Positions 28,865 to 37,803 of a stretch of DNA of 53,654 nt are shown here, piece by piece. Within the stretch, counting starts at the first letter, position 1, and each line of letters begins with the position of its first letter. The translations under genes were made by a program, and so were the position numbers. Under the pieces are notes generated by a model. That model saw only the letters and a list, made by a program, of their open reading frames with translations. It had not been told where the DNA came from and made no database searches. Origin of the DNA: Castellaniella sp. GTDB lineage: Bacteria; Pseudomonadota; Gammaproteobacteria; Burkholderiales; Burkholderiaceae_B. The DNA is taken from positions 1 through 53,654 of the forward strand of contig NZ_SCQN01000007.1 of the NCBI RefSeq assembly GCF_004321985.1, written 5' to 3'.

Positions 28865-30232
28865 CTATTCGCCGCGGCGCCTGTCGTTGCCACGCTCCTG
28901 GCCACCGCCCCGGCGATCGGTCGGCTCCTGCACACGTGGTGCCGGGCGCGACTCAACTCGGGGAGCAGCCTCCGGACGAGGGGCCGGACGCTGCTCGAAC
29001 CGGGGTGGTTGTGGCGCTTCAGGACGCGACGGGCGTTGCTCGAACCGCTGCGGTTGTGGCGCTTCAGGACGCGACGGACGCTGCTCGAACCGCTGTGGCT
29101 GCGGCGCTTCAGGACGCGACGGACGCTGTTCGAACCGCTGTGGCTGCGGCGCTTCAGGACGTGATGGACGCTGCTCGAACTGTGGCGACGAAGGCTGCTG
29201 AACACCATGGCGGTTCATGGGTTGCTCCACACGCGGCGCCGACTGAGGCGTCACCGGGCGTTCCGCCGGGCCGCGCGGCGGCATGGCTGCATCCTGTGCA
29301 CCACCCCGCTCGAAACGAGGGGCCCCCGGGGCCGAAGGCTGCATGCCCGGCCGCTGCGTCTCTGGCCGCTGTATCTCCGGCCGATTCCGGCCCTGCGGCC
29401 TTTCGGTGGCCTGCGGGTCTGCCCCTGGCTGCCGGCCGCGGGACTCCGCGCCGGATCCCTGGGTCTGCGTCACACCAGGTTGCGGCCCATGGTTACTTGG
29501 CGATGCGGGCTGCAGTGGGCGGTCCCCAGAGAACCGGCTGCGGTTGGTGTCATAGCGCTGCGCCGGGTTGCGCATGGCCGCGTCCCGATGGTTGACCTGC
29601 TCCTGCGTGGCCTCGAACCGGCGCTGATTGGCAAACGCCCGCTGTTGCGCGCTGGGTTGGGCCTCAATCCCGCCCCGCCCACCGTTGTAGCTCACACGGT
29701 TGACGGTCACGTTGCGAATGACGGTCCTGTCGATGTAGGTATTGTGGATGTTGGTCACATCCACATGGCTCACGGCGGTGTTGTAGTAGAAGCGGTTGTT
29801 CATCCAATAGCCGCCGCCGTAGCCCACGCCGAAATAGCCGTAACCGTAGTTGATCCCGCCATAGAAGCCAACCTCGGGGCCCCAATAGCCAGGATGCCAG
29901 CGGTAGAAACCATCGAACCACCCCCACCAGCCGGGCGTCCAAAGCAGCCCGACCGTCGGCGGCAACACCCAAGCGCCGTCGACCCAGTAGAAGTAGCCAG
30001 CTGGAGACCAGGCCCAATAGCCGGGCGTCCAGATATACCCCTGGCCGGGAGCCAACGGCTGATCATAGACAGGCAACATCGGTGGCTCGGTGCTGATCGC
30101 AACTCCAGCGCTGAAATCGTTGCCGCTCACACCCACGCCCACGCTGACAGCTGCAGTTGCCACCGGTGAAACTGCCAGAGCCGGCAGCCCCATCAAGCCG
30201 GCCAGAAACACAGTCGACGCAATCCGCTTCAT
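28865..30232 (-). CDS. YXWGXW-type envelope protein with Pro/Gln/Arg-rich repeat tail
   Basis: A 455-residue secreted protein. After a signal peptide (MKRIASTVFLAGLMGLPALA), aromatic YXWxP-like repeats fill about residues 60-160: GYIWTPGYWAWSP, LLWTPGWWGWFDGFYRWHPG, then Gly/Tyr-rich GGINYGYGYFGVGYGGGYW. A polar region follows, ending in a low-complexity tail rich in Pro, Gln and Arg, with four copies of FEQRPSRPEAPQPQR (the last copy reads PQPPR). YXWGXW proteins are found at cell surfaces of proteobacteria; their function is unknown. The start fits the signal peptide; the longer in-frame ORF upstream has no support. Confidence 0.82.
   Translation of the reverse strand: MKRIASTVFLAGLMGLPALAVSPVATAAVSVGVGVSGNDFSAGVAISTEPPMLPVYDQPLAPGQGYIWTPGYWAWSPAGYFYWVDGAWVLPPTVGLLWTPGWWGWFDGFYRWHPGYWGPEVGFYGGINYGYGYFGVGYGGGYWMNNRFYYNTAVSHVDVTNIHNTYIDRTVIRNVTVNRVSYNGGRGGIEAQPSAQQRAFANQRRFEATQEQVNHRDAAMRNPAQRYDTNRSRFSGDRPLQPASPSNHGPQPGVTQTQGSGAESRGRQPGADPQATERPQGRNRPEIQRPETQRPGMQPSAPGAPRFERGGAQDAAMPPRGPAERPVTPQSAPRVEQPMNRHGVQQPSSPQFEQRPSRPEAPQPQRFEQRPSRPEAPQPQRFEQRPSRPEAPQPQRFEQRPSRPEAPQPPRFEQRPAPRPEAAPRVESRPAPRVQEPTDRRGGGQERGNDRRRGE
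28994..29173 (-). repeat. 45-bp coding tandem repeat, four units
   Basis: Units begin at 28994, 29039, 29084 and 29129, with exact 45-base spacing and few differences, each coding for a 15-residue FEQRPSRPEAPQPQR-like unit. A partial fifth unit begins at 29174. Because the period is a multiple of three, gain or loss of units would keep the frame. Confidence 0.92.
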
Positions 30233-30445
30233 GATCCTATCTCCAGCCCGCCGATTGGCTGAGCTCGAGGACATTGTAACGACGCCACCACCACACAACT
30301 CGGCCCAATCTGTACCGAATTCGTCACTTCTACTACCAAACCTGGCACAAACTGCTTTTGGAATCCACAATCTCCACAGTGCTGCCAGAAGTCTCCATCA
30401 CCCCGCAAATGCGGACAAAATGTGGAGCGTCCCCAGCCGACAGCA

Positions 30446-31378
30446 TCATCCGGAAATCTTGGTCTGGGTCCCCTCGACGATCTTGAAGGCAGTACTCACC
30501 ATCTTTGACAAATCACCCATGTCGGCCGGCACGATCATGACGTTCGACGCCTTGGCAATGCCGCCCCAGCGCGCGACGAAGTCCTGCGCGACCTGCATCC
30601 TCATGGCATCCAGGCCGCCCTTTTGCTGCAACGACTCGCCAACGGTCATGAGCGCCTTGGCGGTGGCCTCGGCGACCGTGAGGATAGCCTGTGCCTCACC
30701 TTCAGCACGCAATACCTGAGCCTGACGTTCACCCTCTGCCAGGTTGATGTGTTTCTGCCGGTCCCCCTCTGACACATTGATCGCCTGCTGCTTGTCGCCC
30801 TCTGATTTCGCGATGACGGCCCGCTTTTCCCGCTCGGCCGTGATCTGCAATTCCATTGCGCGCACCACCTCTTGGGGCGGTTCGATATTGCGGATCTCAT
30901 AGCGCAGGACCTTGACCCCCCAATTGACCGCCGCGTGATCCAGCTCGCTCACGATGGAAGCATTCAGCTCGCTTCGAGACGACAGGACCTCGTCCAGCTG
31001 CTTCTTGCCTACATCGGAGCGCATCACCGTCTGGGCGAGCTGCTCGACCGCCACCAGCGGATTGGAGGTCCCATAGGCTGCGGCCTTTGGATCCGTGATC
31101 TGCACATACAGCACGCCGTCGATCGAGATCTGCGTGTTGTCCTTGGTGATGCAGACCTGCTCGGCCACATCGATCGGCGTCTCGCGCAGGTCAAAACGGT
31201 AAGCGACCGTATCGATGACGGGGATGATCAGGTTGAGCCCCGGCTCAAGCGTCTTCTGGTAGCGTCCTAGACGTTCGACGATCCACGCGTGCTGCTGCGG
31301 CACGACACGCAGCCCCCGGCTCAACAGTACAAAGGCGAGGACGACGAGAACAACCACGATAACGAAGCTGATGTCCAT
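30446..31378 (-). CDS. qmcA: SPFH/Band 7 membrane protein (QmcA/stomatin-like)
   Basis: A 310-residue protein with one N-terminal helix (MDISFVIVVVLVVLAFVLLS) and a Band 7 domain (VPQQHAWIVERLGRYQKTLE, PGLNLIIPVIDTVAYRFDLR, RSELNASIVSELDHAAVNWG). A long Ala/Glu-rich coiled segment (about 175-245) and a conserved C-terminal tail follow. It belongs to the paraslipin/QmcA group, which assembles large membrane cages and affects FtsH or membrane-domain order. It lies 51 bases after the NfeD gene, the usual partner. Confidence 0.92.
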   Translation of the reverse strand: MDISFVIVVVLVVLAFVLLSRGLRVVPQQHAWIVERLGRYQKTLEPGLNLIIPVIDTVAYRFDLRETPIDVAEQVCITKDNTQISIDGVLYVQITDPKAAAYGTSNPLVAVEQLAQTVMRSDVGKKQLDEVLSSRSELNASIVSELDHAAVNWGVKVLRYEIRNIEPPQEVVRAMELQITAEREKRAVIAKSEGDKQQAINVSEGDRQKHINLAEGERQAQVLRAEGEAQAILTVAEATAKALMTVGESLQQKGGLDAMRMQVAQDFVARWGGIAKASNVMIVPADMGDLSKMVSTAFKIVEGTQTKISG

Positions 31379-31429
31379 GTTCGGAAAACTCCTTTCGTTT
31401 TTCTGACTTGAGCACTGATGAATCGAGCA

Positions 31430-31882
31430 CTACCGAACGGCTGGCGGCCCGATGAGCAACAGGTTGCCCTCGCGCCGCACGATCACATAGTGTTCACCAA
31501 CTTCCGGAATTCCCTGCTCCGCCGATTCCAGCCTGGCGTTCCAGGTCGTTCCGCGATAACTGACCCGCAGCACGCCGCTCGCCGAGTCCACCACCGTCAC
31601 CGGGCGCCCGATATCGTCATTCATGAGGTCGTCGGCGGCACGATTCCTCAGCTTGCCCCGCCACCAGTGTGCGACGGGCAAGCCCAGAGCGATCACAACG
31701 GCCAACGCCGCCAGGTCCGTCGTGAAGCTCGCGCCCGCCAGCGCGAGGCCCCCGGCCGCAAACAGCCCGGCGGCCACTGCAAGAAAATAGACAGTGAGAG
31801 AGTGGATCTCGGCCAGCACAGCCAAGCCGCCGGCGACCAGGAAGATCGCCCCGACGGCCTCATTTGAATCCATGAATGACAT
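31430..31882 (-). CDS. NfeD family membrane protein (partner of SPFH protein)
   Basis: A 150-residue protein with three to four membrane helices (about residues 6-80) and a C-terminal OB-fold (IGRPVTVVDSASGVLRVSYR, GEHYVIVRREGNLLLIGPP). This is the short NfeD1b-type that pairs with SPFH proteins. The start is ATG 31882, six bases after AGGAG. It transcribes into qmcA. It is divergent from the YkvA-like gene, with 161 bases between. Confidence 0.9.
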   Translation of the reverse strand: MSFMDSNEAVGAIFLVAGGLAVLAEIHSLTVYFLAVAAGLFAAGGLALAGASFTTDLAALAVVIALGLPVAHWWRGKLRNRAADDLMNDDIGRPVTVVDSASGVLRVSYRGTTWNARLESAEQGIPEVGEHYVIVRREGNLLLIGPPAVR

Positions 31883-32043
31883 CCCCCGCTCCTTTCGCAA
31901 ACGGCAGCCAGCCCCCACAACGATCCCGGAACATTACGTTGCGCCTGTGAGGCGCGCCGCGTGCGATTAAAGTATATGAGAAACGACCCTACACCTGATG
32001 CACAGGAATGAGGACCTATCGCAGATTGAGGATGGAGCATCAA

Positions 32044-32421
32044 ATGGATCGCCTGAAAGCATGGGCGCAAGCCCTGAAACGCGACGTGATGACGCTGTGG
32101 TTCGTGCTGAAGCACCCCGACACTCCATGGTACGCACGCGCCCTGGCGGCCATCATCACGGCCTACGCGCTCAGCCCCATCGATTTGATTCCAGACTTCA
32201 TTCCGGTGATCGGCTACCTGGACGACCTGATCATCGTTCCCGCAGGCGTCTGGCTGTTGCTGCGGATCGTTCCCGCGCAAGTACTCGCCGACAGCAGGGC
32301 CCAGTCGGAGCAATGGTTTCGCGACCAGAAGGAAAAGCCGCGAAGCTCGATCGGCCTGGCCATCATCCTTGCGCTATGGGGCGTCGCCGCCTGGGCAGCA
32401 TACAGGGCGATTGCCGACTGA
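32044..32421 (+). CDS. YkvA/DUF1232 family membrane protein
   Basis: A 125-residue protein with the DUF1232 signature: KHPDTPWYARALAAIITAYA, LSPIDLIPDFIPVIGYLDDL. A second helix lies at the C-terminus (SIGLAIILALWGVAAWAAYR). The family is widespread and of unknown function. The ATG at 32044 was chosen because GGAG ends six bases before it; two in-frame ATGs (32008, 32032) lie upstream without such a site. Confidence 0.88.
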   Translation: MDRLKAWAQALKRDVMTLWFVLKHPDTPWYARALAAIITAYALSPIDLIPDFIPVIGYLDDLIIVPAGVWLLLRIVPAQVLADSRAQSEQWFRDQKEKPRSSIGLAIILALWGVAAWAAYRAIAD

Positions 32422-32617
32422 CGCTGGCTTTTACAAGGCCGACAACGTCGAAGATAGCCGAGTAGTGAAAGCACGGATCGAAGTATCCTTCGGCGACCGT
32501 GGCCAAGACGCCGGTCTACCCGTATTGTTTATGATGTAGAGCCGTATTTTCAGTTGTAGCCTTTGTGACGGCTTCGTTGCCACCTTTCCGGATAAGAAGA
32601 CAAGCAAAGAGCCGCTC

Positions 32618-34393
32618 ATGTCCTTCCTGCCCGAGATTCTCGTTTTCCTCATTGCCGCCTGCGTGGCGGTACCGCTATCGCGCAAATCGGGGTTCGGTTC
32701 CGTCCTGGGCTATCTGATCGCCGGCGTTCTGATCGGGCCATGGGGATTGCAGCTCATCACTGGCGTGCACGCACTGCTGAGCCTCTCGCAAATCGGCGTC
32801 GTGCTCATGATGTTCATCATCGGGCTGGAGCTGCAGCCGTCCCGGTTGTGGGCGCTGCGGCGCACCGTCTTTGGCATCGGGGCGCTGCAGGTGGCGGCCA
32901 CGACCGCCCTGTTGCTGCTGGCCGCGCGTGCGCTGGGCGTGGCCTGGGTGCCCGCGCTGATTGTCGGGTTCGGGCTCTCGCTCTCTTCCACAGCCTTCGT
33001 CCTGCAGATGCTGGCCGAAAAAAAGCAGCTCACCACCCATCATGGCCGCGCGGCATTCGGCACGCTGCTGTTTCAGGATATCGCGGCCATACCGGTGCTC
33101 GCAGTGCTCAAAGTCTTCACGGGCATAGCGGGTGGCGAGTCAGGTGCCGGCCTCGCGCCGACGCTGGTGGTCGTCGCGATCGTCGTGGCCTTGCTGTTTC
33201 TGGGGGGCCGATACGCACTGCGCTGGATGTTCGGTTTCATCATGCGCTTTGGCACGCCGGAGATCTTCACCGCCCTGGCGCTGCTGATCGTCATCGGCGC
33301 GAGCCTGGCCGCCGAACGCATGGGTCTTTCCATGGGGCTAGGGGCATTCGTTGCCGGCATGCTGCTGGCCGATTCAAAGTACCGGCACGAGTTCGAAGCA
33401 GACATCGAGCCATTCAAGGGGCTGCTTCTGGGTCTGTTCTTCGTGGCTGTGGGCATGTCGGTGAATCTGGGTCTGCTCGCCGCCATTCCACTGCAGGTGC
33501 TGGGCGTCACGGCAGGTTTCCTGGCGGTGAAGGCGCTGGTGCTCTATGGCGTGGCGCGTGCCTTCGGGCTGCCGGCTCCGGCGCCACGCCACTTCGCCGT
33601 CGTGCTGGCGTTGGGCGGTGAATTCGCCTTCGTGATTTTCGCCACTGCGGCGGCATACCACGTGTTTCCGCAGCGAACGGCAGACCTGCTCAATCTGGCC
33701 GTGACGCTCTCCATGGTAGCGACGCCATTCATCGTGATGTTCAACGACCGGGTCCTGACCGTCCGCGCTCAGCGTCGGGCGGCGCCGGAATTCGACACCA
33801 TCACTGACAAGGGGACAGAGGTCGTCATCGCAGGGTTCGGCCGATTCGGTCAGATCGTCGGGCGTGTGCTGCGAATGCAGGATATTCCGTTCACGGCGCT
33901 GGACGCGGATCTGGACGAAGTCAACGCGATTCGCCGTTTCGGGAACAAGGTCTACTTCGGCGATGCATCACGGCTCGATCTGCTGCGCGCCGCACACCTG
34001 GCCAACGCGAAGATCTTCGTACTGGCGATCGATGACGTGCAGGACTCGGTTCACGTGGCGACGCTCGTGCATAATCACTTTCCGGGCGTGCAGATCTACG
34101 CGCGCGCCCGCAACCGGCATCATGACCACCTGCTGCGCGAACTGGGCGTGAAGTTCAGCGTGCGGGAAACGCTGTATTCAAGCCTGGAACTCACCAAGAG
34201 CGTGATGGAAGGACTGGGCCTGGCCGCGCACGAGACACGCGACGCACTCGAACGATTTCGACGCTACGACCAGGAGCTGCTGGATCGCCAGTACGCGGTT
34301 TTCCACGACGAGAAGCAACTGCAGCAGACCACGCGCGAAGTCGCCCAGGAGCTCGAGCATCTACTGTCCGAGGACACGCGAAAGGGGCGTTGA
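32618..34393 (+). CDS. Monovalent cation:proton antiporter-2 family protein (Kef-type K+ efflux)
   Basis: A 591-residue protein with an N-terminal CPA2 antiporter domain (about 1-375, roughly 12-13 helices; VLMMFIIGLELQPSRLWALR, LSSTAFVLQMLAEK, GAFVAGMLLADSKYRHEFEA). A cytosolic RCK/TrkA-N domain follows (VIAGFGRFGQIVGRVLRMQD, FGDASRLDLLRAA). These are the features of KefB/KefC, which release K+ in exchange for H+ during electrophile stress. No ancillary KefF/KefG quinone reductase lies next to it. The start MSFLPEILVFLIAACVAVPL is family-like. 196 bases precede it, in which I see no convincing promoter. Confidence 0.92.
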   Translation: MSFLPEILVFLIAACVAVPLSRKSGFGSVLGYLIAGVLIGPWGLQLITGVHALLSLSQIGVVLMMFIIGLELQPSRLWALRRTVFGIGALQVAATTALLLLAARALGVAWVPALIVGFGLSLSSTAFVLQMLAEKKQLTTHHGRAAFGTLLFQDIAAIPVLAVLKVFTGIAGGESGAGLAPTLVVVAIVVALLFLGGRYALRWMFGFIMRFGTPEIFTALALLIVIGASLAAERMGLSMGLGAFVAGMLLADSKYRHEFEADIEPFKGLLLGLFFVAVGMSVNLGLLAAIPLQVLGVTAGFLAVKALVLYGVARAFGLPAPAPRHFAVVLALGGEFAFVIFATAAAYHVFPQRTADLLNLAVTLSMVATPFIVMFNDRVLTVRAQRRAAPEFDTITDKGTEVVIAGFGRFGQIVGRVLRMQDIPFTALDADLDEVNAIRRFGNKVYFGDASRLDLLRAAHLANAKIFVLAIDDVQDSVHVATLVHNHFPGVQIYARARNRHHDHLLRELGVKFSVRETLYSSLELTKSVMEGLGLAAHETRDALERFRRYDQELLDRQYAVFHDEKQLQQTTREVAQELEHLLSEDTRKGR

Positions 34394-34489
34394 GCCCAAA
34401 GGCCTTCGGATGATTTCCGGGATCGGCACCGGGGGCGCCTTCTTGAGCGGGTTTATGCTGGGAAAAGACAGATTCCTGCGCATCCAAAA

Positions 34490-35779
34490 ATGAGTCTCAC
34501 TCCTCATATGAGTTCCAACACATCGAGTTCCACCACCCACTATGCGGTGATCGCGGGCGTCAGCGTCGGCCACATGCTGAACGACATCATGCAATCGCTG
34601 ATCGTCACCGTCTACCCGCTGCTCAGCGCGCAGTTTCACCTGAGCTACGTGCAGATCGGACTCATCACGCTGACATTCCAGCTGACGGCATCACTGCTGC
34701 AGCCCCTCGTGGGCGCGGTGACGGACCGATATCCGTTGCCATACGCGACCCTGGTGGGCATGTGCTTCACGCTGACAGGCGTCATCCTTCTGTCGGTGGC
34801 CCCTTCCTATCCCATACTGCTGGCCGCCGTGGCGCTGATCGGCTGCGGCTCTTCCATCTTCCACCCACAGTCGGCGCAGGTCGCCCGCACGGCCGCCGGT
34901 GGGCGCTACGGCCTGGCCCAGTCGCTCTTTCAGATCGGCGGCAATACGGGGCAAGCGCTGGGCCCGATCGTGGCGGGTGCCCTGGTGCTGCAATACGGTC
35001 TGCAGGGGCGCGCGCGCATTGCCTGGTTCACGCTCGCGGCCCTGATCGGGATTGTGATTCTGCTGCAGGTCAGCCGCTGGTACGCACACCACCTTGACCT
35101 ACGCAAATCCAAGCGGCAAGCCGGTGCACGCCGCTACCCCAAGCCGGTCGTGCGGCGGACGATCGGTGTGCTGTTCATCCTGATGGTGTCCAAATTCTTC
35201 TACCTCGCCAGCATCAACAGCTACTACGAGTTCTTTCTCATCCACCGCTTCGGGCTGTCCGACCACAATGCCGCGTATCTGCTGGGGGTGTTTCTTCTGG
35301 CGGTCGCCGGCGGTACGCTGATCGGCGGTCCGCTGGGCGACCGTGTCGGCCGCAAGTGGGTCATCTGGTTCTCGATCCTCGGCTGCGCACCCTTCACGCT
35401 GATGCTGCCCTATGTGGGGCTGGGCTGGACCGTCGCGCTCAGCATCATTATCGGCCTGGTGCTGGCGTCGGCGTACCCGGCCATCATCGTCTACGCACAG
35501 GACATGCTCACACACCGCATTGGCATGATCTCGGGGCTCTTCTACGGATTCAGCTTCGGTCTCGGTGGGCTGGGCGCCGCCTTGTTCGGCGCGGTGGCCG
35601 ATCGTTACGGCATTGATTTCGTCTATCAAATCAGCTCGTTTCTGCCACTGATCGGACTGCTGGCGATGTTCCTGCCAGACGTGCGCCCGCCCACCAGTGA
35701 GGACGCCGATGCGGGCGCGGAAAGGGGTGCGGGCGCAGCCAGCACCGTGCCGCTGGTGAACCCATCGGCGCACGCCTAG
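34490..35779 (+). CDS. fsr: MFS transporter, fosmidomycin-resistance (Fsr) type
   Basis: A 429-residue twelve-helix major-facilitator exporter. Fsr-type features are VSVGHMLNDIMQSLIVTVYP at helix 1, GCGSSIFHPQSAQVARTAAG, and ALFGAVADRYGIDFVYQISS near the C-terminus. Fsr of E. coli exports fosmidomycin; natural substrates are not known. Two starts are possible (34490, 34508), differing by six residues. A polar Ala/Asp/Glu tail follows the last helix. It lies 97 bases after the Kef gene in the same direction. Confidence 0.88.
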   Translation: MSLTPHMSSNTSSSTTHYAVIAGVSVGHMLNDIMQSLIVTVYPLLSAQFHLSYVQIGLITLTFQLTASLLQPLVGAVTDRYPLPYATLVGMCFTLTGVILLSVAPSYPILLAAVALIGCGSSIFHPQSAQVARTAAGGRYGLAQSLFQIGGNTGQALGPIVAGALVLQYGLQGRARIAWFTLAALIGIVILLQVSRWYAHHLDLRKSKRQAGARRYPKPVVRRTIGVLFILMVSKFFYLASINSYYEFFLIHRFGLSDHNAAYLLGVFLLAVAGGTLIGGPLGDRVGRKWVIWFSILGCAPFTLMLPYVGLGWTVALSIIIGLVLASAYPAIIVYAQDMLTHRIGMISGLFYGFSFGLGGLGAALFGAVADRYGIDFVYQISSFLPLIGLLAMFLPDVRPPTSEDADAGAERGAGAASTVPLVNPSAHA

Positions 35780-35789
35780 CAACATTTCT

Positions 35790-35802
35790 GTACCAAGGGT
35801 AC
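35790..35802 (+). promoter_or_regulatory. Short inverted repeat upstream of the LysR gene
   Basis: GTACC and GGTAC arms flank a 3-base centre, 39 bases before the LysR start; a second GGTAC is at 35831-35835. LysR-type proteins usually bind T-N11-A sites near their own promoters. This is a weak candidate. Confidence 0.3.
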
Positions 35803-35840
35803 GATCTCGATGACCCCGCGCGCGGATTACGGTACCGAAA

Positions 35841-36749
35841 ATGAACTTACGGCAGATCGAGGTGTTCAGGGCCATCATGATAACGGGCTCGGTCAGTGAT
35901 GCCGCCCGCCTGCTGCACGTATCGGTTCCGGCGGTGAGCCGGGTCCTATCCCACGCTGAAAGCCAGCTGGACTTCCCTCTCTTTGAAAGAATCAAGGGGC
36001 GGTTGCATCCCACCGAAGAAGCCCGGCATCTTTACCAGGAAATCGAACAGGTCTACCGAGGCGTGCAACGCATCGACCGCCTGACGCACGAGCTGGCAGA
36101 ACGACGCCACGGAATGCTGAGCATCGTCACCAGCCCCAGCATCGGGCATATTCTGATTCCGCTCGCACTTGCCAGGTTCCACCAGAAACACCCCGAAGTC
36201 CGCATACACTTCCGGTACCTGAGCTACCAGCTACTCAAAGAATACCTGCTCAGCCGCCAATCGGAGATAGGCGTATCGATCCTGCCGGTGGATCACCCCA
36301 ATCTGACCGCGGCGCCCATCGCCAAGGGCCGGCTTCTATGCATCTGTCCGCCGCATCATCCGCTGTCGTCACGAGAATCCATCACTCCCCGGGACCTGGG
36401 GCCATACCCGCTCATCACGTACCCGCCCGACACTCCTTTTGGGGCGCGCATCGAACAGCTGTTCATTAAGTCGCAAGAAACCTTGCAGGTGGCCATGGAA
36501 GTCGGGTCGCCGCAAAACGCCTGCTCACTGGTCGACGCAGGCGCGGGCATCGCGCTGGTGGATGAGTTTTCGCTGCAGGCCTGGCCGAAGGCTAGCTTCG
36601 TCGTCGCACCAGTGTCCAACGCACCAGCCATCATCGCCGATCTCGTCTACCTGAGGACGGAACCGTTGTCTTCTATGGCGACGTCCTTTGTCAAGGAACT
36701 CAACAACGTGCTGGCCGAGCGAGGCCTTGCTCCTCCTGCCGACACTTGA
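35841..36749 (+). CDS. LysR-type transcriptional regulator
   Basis: A 302-residue regulator. Residues 1-60 are the winged helix (MNLRQIEVFRAIMITGSVSD, AARLLHVSVPAVSRVLSHAE), followed by a helical linker and a periplasmic-binding-like effector domain (about 90-295). It faces the 3' end of the eleven-gene catabolic operon (85 bases between coding ends), which is not the usual divergent placement of a LysR for its target, but it is the only regulator adjoining the operon. Its effector is unknown. Confidence 0.92.
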   Translation: MNLRQIEVFRAIMITGSVSDAARLLHVSVPAVSRVLSHAESQLDFPLFERIKGRLHPTEEARHLYQEIEQVYRGVQRIDRLTHELAERRHGMLSIVTSPSIGHILIPLALARFHQKHPEVRIHFRYLSYQLLKEYLLSRQSEIGVSILPVDHPNLTAAPIAKGRLLCICPPHHPLSSRESITPRDLGPYPLITYPPDTPFGARIEQLFIKSQETLQVAMEVGSPQNACSLVDAGAGIALVDEFSLQAWPKASFVVAPVSNAPAIIADLVYLRTEPLSSMATSFVKELNNVLAERGLAPPADT

Positions 36750-36834
36750 GAGGCCTCGACTGTGGAAGACTGCCAGCGGCAGACCACCAAGCACGCTCAG
36801 ATGAGGCCTACCACTGTGTTGCTGGGGAACGCGC

Positions 36835-37779
36835 TCATGCCTGGCTCGGCTCCGACCCATCCCCGGGGACTATGCCAGGTGGCAGGGACTTCACGTGATC
36901 GGCAATCTGGCCGGGCGTCGCCATCCAGATCTCGCCTCGATGCTGGGCAATGTGGTCCATGACCTTGCGGAATTGCCGCAAGCGATAAGGCTGTCCCAGG
37001 ACGAAACTGTGGAGGACGATGCTCATGACGAGCGGCCGAGTTCGCGATTCTTCGAGCATCTCGTCAAACTGGTCGATCAGGTTGTCGCAGAACATCTGGG
37101 ACGGCGTGCGCCGCGACACGCACTCGATGGAATCGTTCAGATCATGCGAGTATGGGATGGATAAGATACGACCATGCTTGGTAGTGAACCATATCGGCTG
37201 ATCATCGATCGGCCAGTCCATCATGTATTCGTATCCATTCTCCTTGAGCAGTTCCAGCGACCGGCTCGTCTGGCATATGTACGGCGCCAGCCACCCCTTG
37301 GGGGACACCCCTTCGTGACTGCGCAGGGTCTCGGTCACCTCCGCGATGCATGCGATCTCTTCCTCTTCAGACATGTCGATCTGCCGTTCGGAGTCGGTGC
37401 GGCCATGCCCCACGATTTCGTGTCCTTTTTCGGAGAAACGCTCGATCAGCCCGGGGCAGTAGGCATACACATCGGAATTCACGAGCAGCCCGTATTTGAA
37501 GCCATAGGCATCGGCCAGGTCAAGCAGCCTCATCGCACCCACCCGGTTCCCATAGTCGCGCCAGCCGAAGCTCCGGATGTTGGGGTGAGGCTGAGAGACT
37601 GCGTAGTCATTGCCCAAACCCGCTCCAAAACGGAAATGCTCGATATTCAAGCTGAGATGTAGGGCGAGACGCTTGCCCTGCGGCCACTCATAAACCGGCC
37701 GATCACTGATGGCGGAATATTGATAGCGCCTGTGAGTATCCACCCGGGTCTTCTGATTCGCAGTCATGATCCTCATCAT
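36835..37779 (-). CDS. Polysaccharide-deacetylase-fold hydrolase (PuuE/imidase-like)
   Basis: A protein of up to 314 residues with a NodB-type fold: LALHLSLNIEHFRFG (strand 1 region), LLVNSDVYAYCPGLIERFSE, the HEIVGHGRTDSERQIDMSEE segment (His-x4-His pair for metal), GWLAPYICQTSRSLELLKEN and LVMSIVLHSFVLGQPYRLRQ. These resemble the cytosolic subgroup containing PuuE-type allantoinase; from memory a bacterial imidase also belongs here. No signal peptide is seen, so action on cell-wall glycans is unlikely. It is the last gene of the hydantoin-type operon, 24 bases after the asparaginase. ATGs at 37776 and 37767 are alternative starts. Confidence 0.78.
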   Translation of the reverse strand: MMRIMTANQKTRVDTHRRYQYSAISDRPVYEWPQGKRLALHLSLNIEHFRFGAGLGNDYAVSQPHPNIRSFGWRDYGNRVGAMRLLDLADAYGFKYGLLVNSDVYAYCPGLIERFSEKGHEIVGHGRTDSERQIDMSEEEEIACIAEVTETLRSHEGVSPKGWLAPYICQTSRSLELLKENGYEYMMDWPIDDQPIWFTTKHGRILSIPYSHDLNDSIECVSRRTPSQMFCDNLIDQFDEMLEESRTRPLVMSIVLHSFVLGQPYRLRQFRKVMDHIAQHRGEIWMATPGQIADHVKSLPPGIVPGDGSEPSQA

Positions 37780-37803
37780 CCATGAAAAATTGTTTTCGGG
37801 AAT

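Noticed and set aside
28994-29173. Regular 45-base repeat suggesting a CRISPR array
   Set aside because: There are no unique spacers between repeats; the units are contiguous and coding in one frame.
28798-30169. Plus-strand open frames opposite the YXWGXW protein gene, one with Cys/Gly-rich repeats
   Set aside because: The repeats mirror the 45-bp units of the real minus-strand gene, which has a signal peptide and family motifs.
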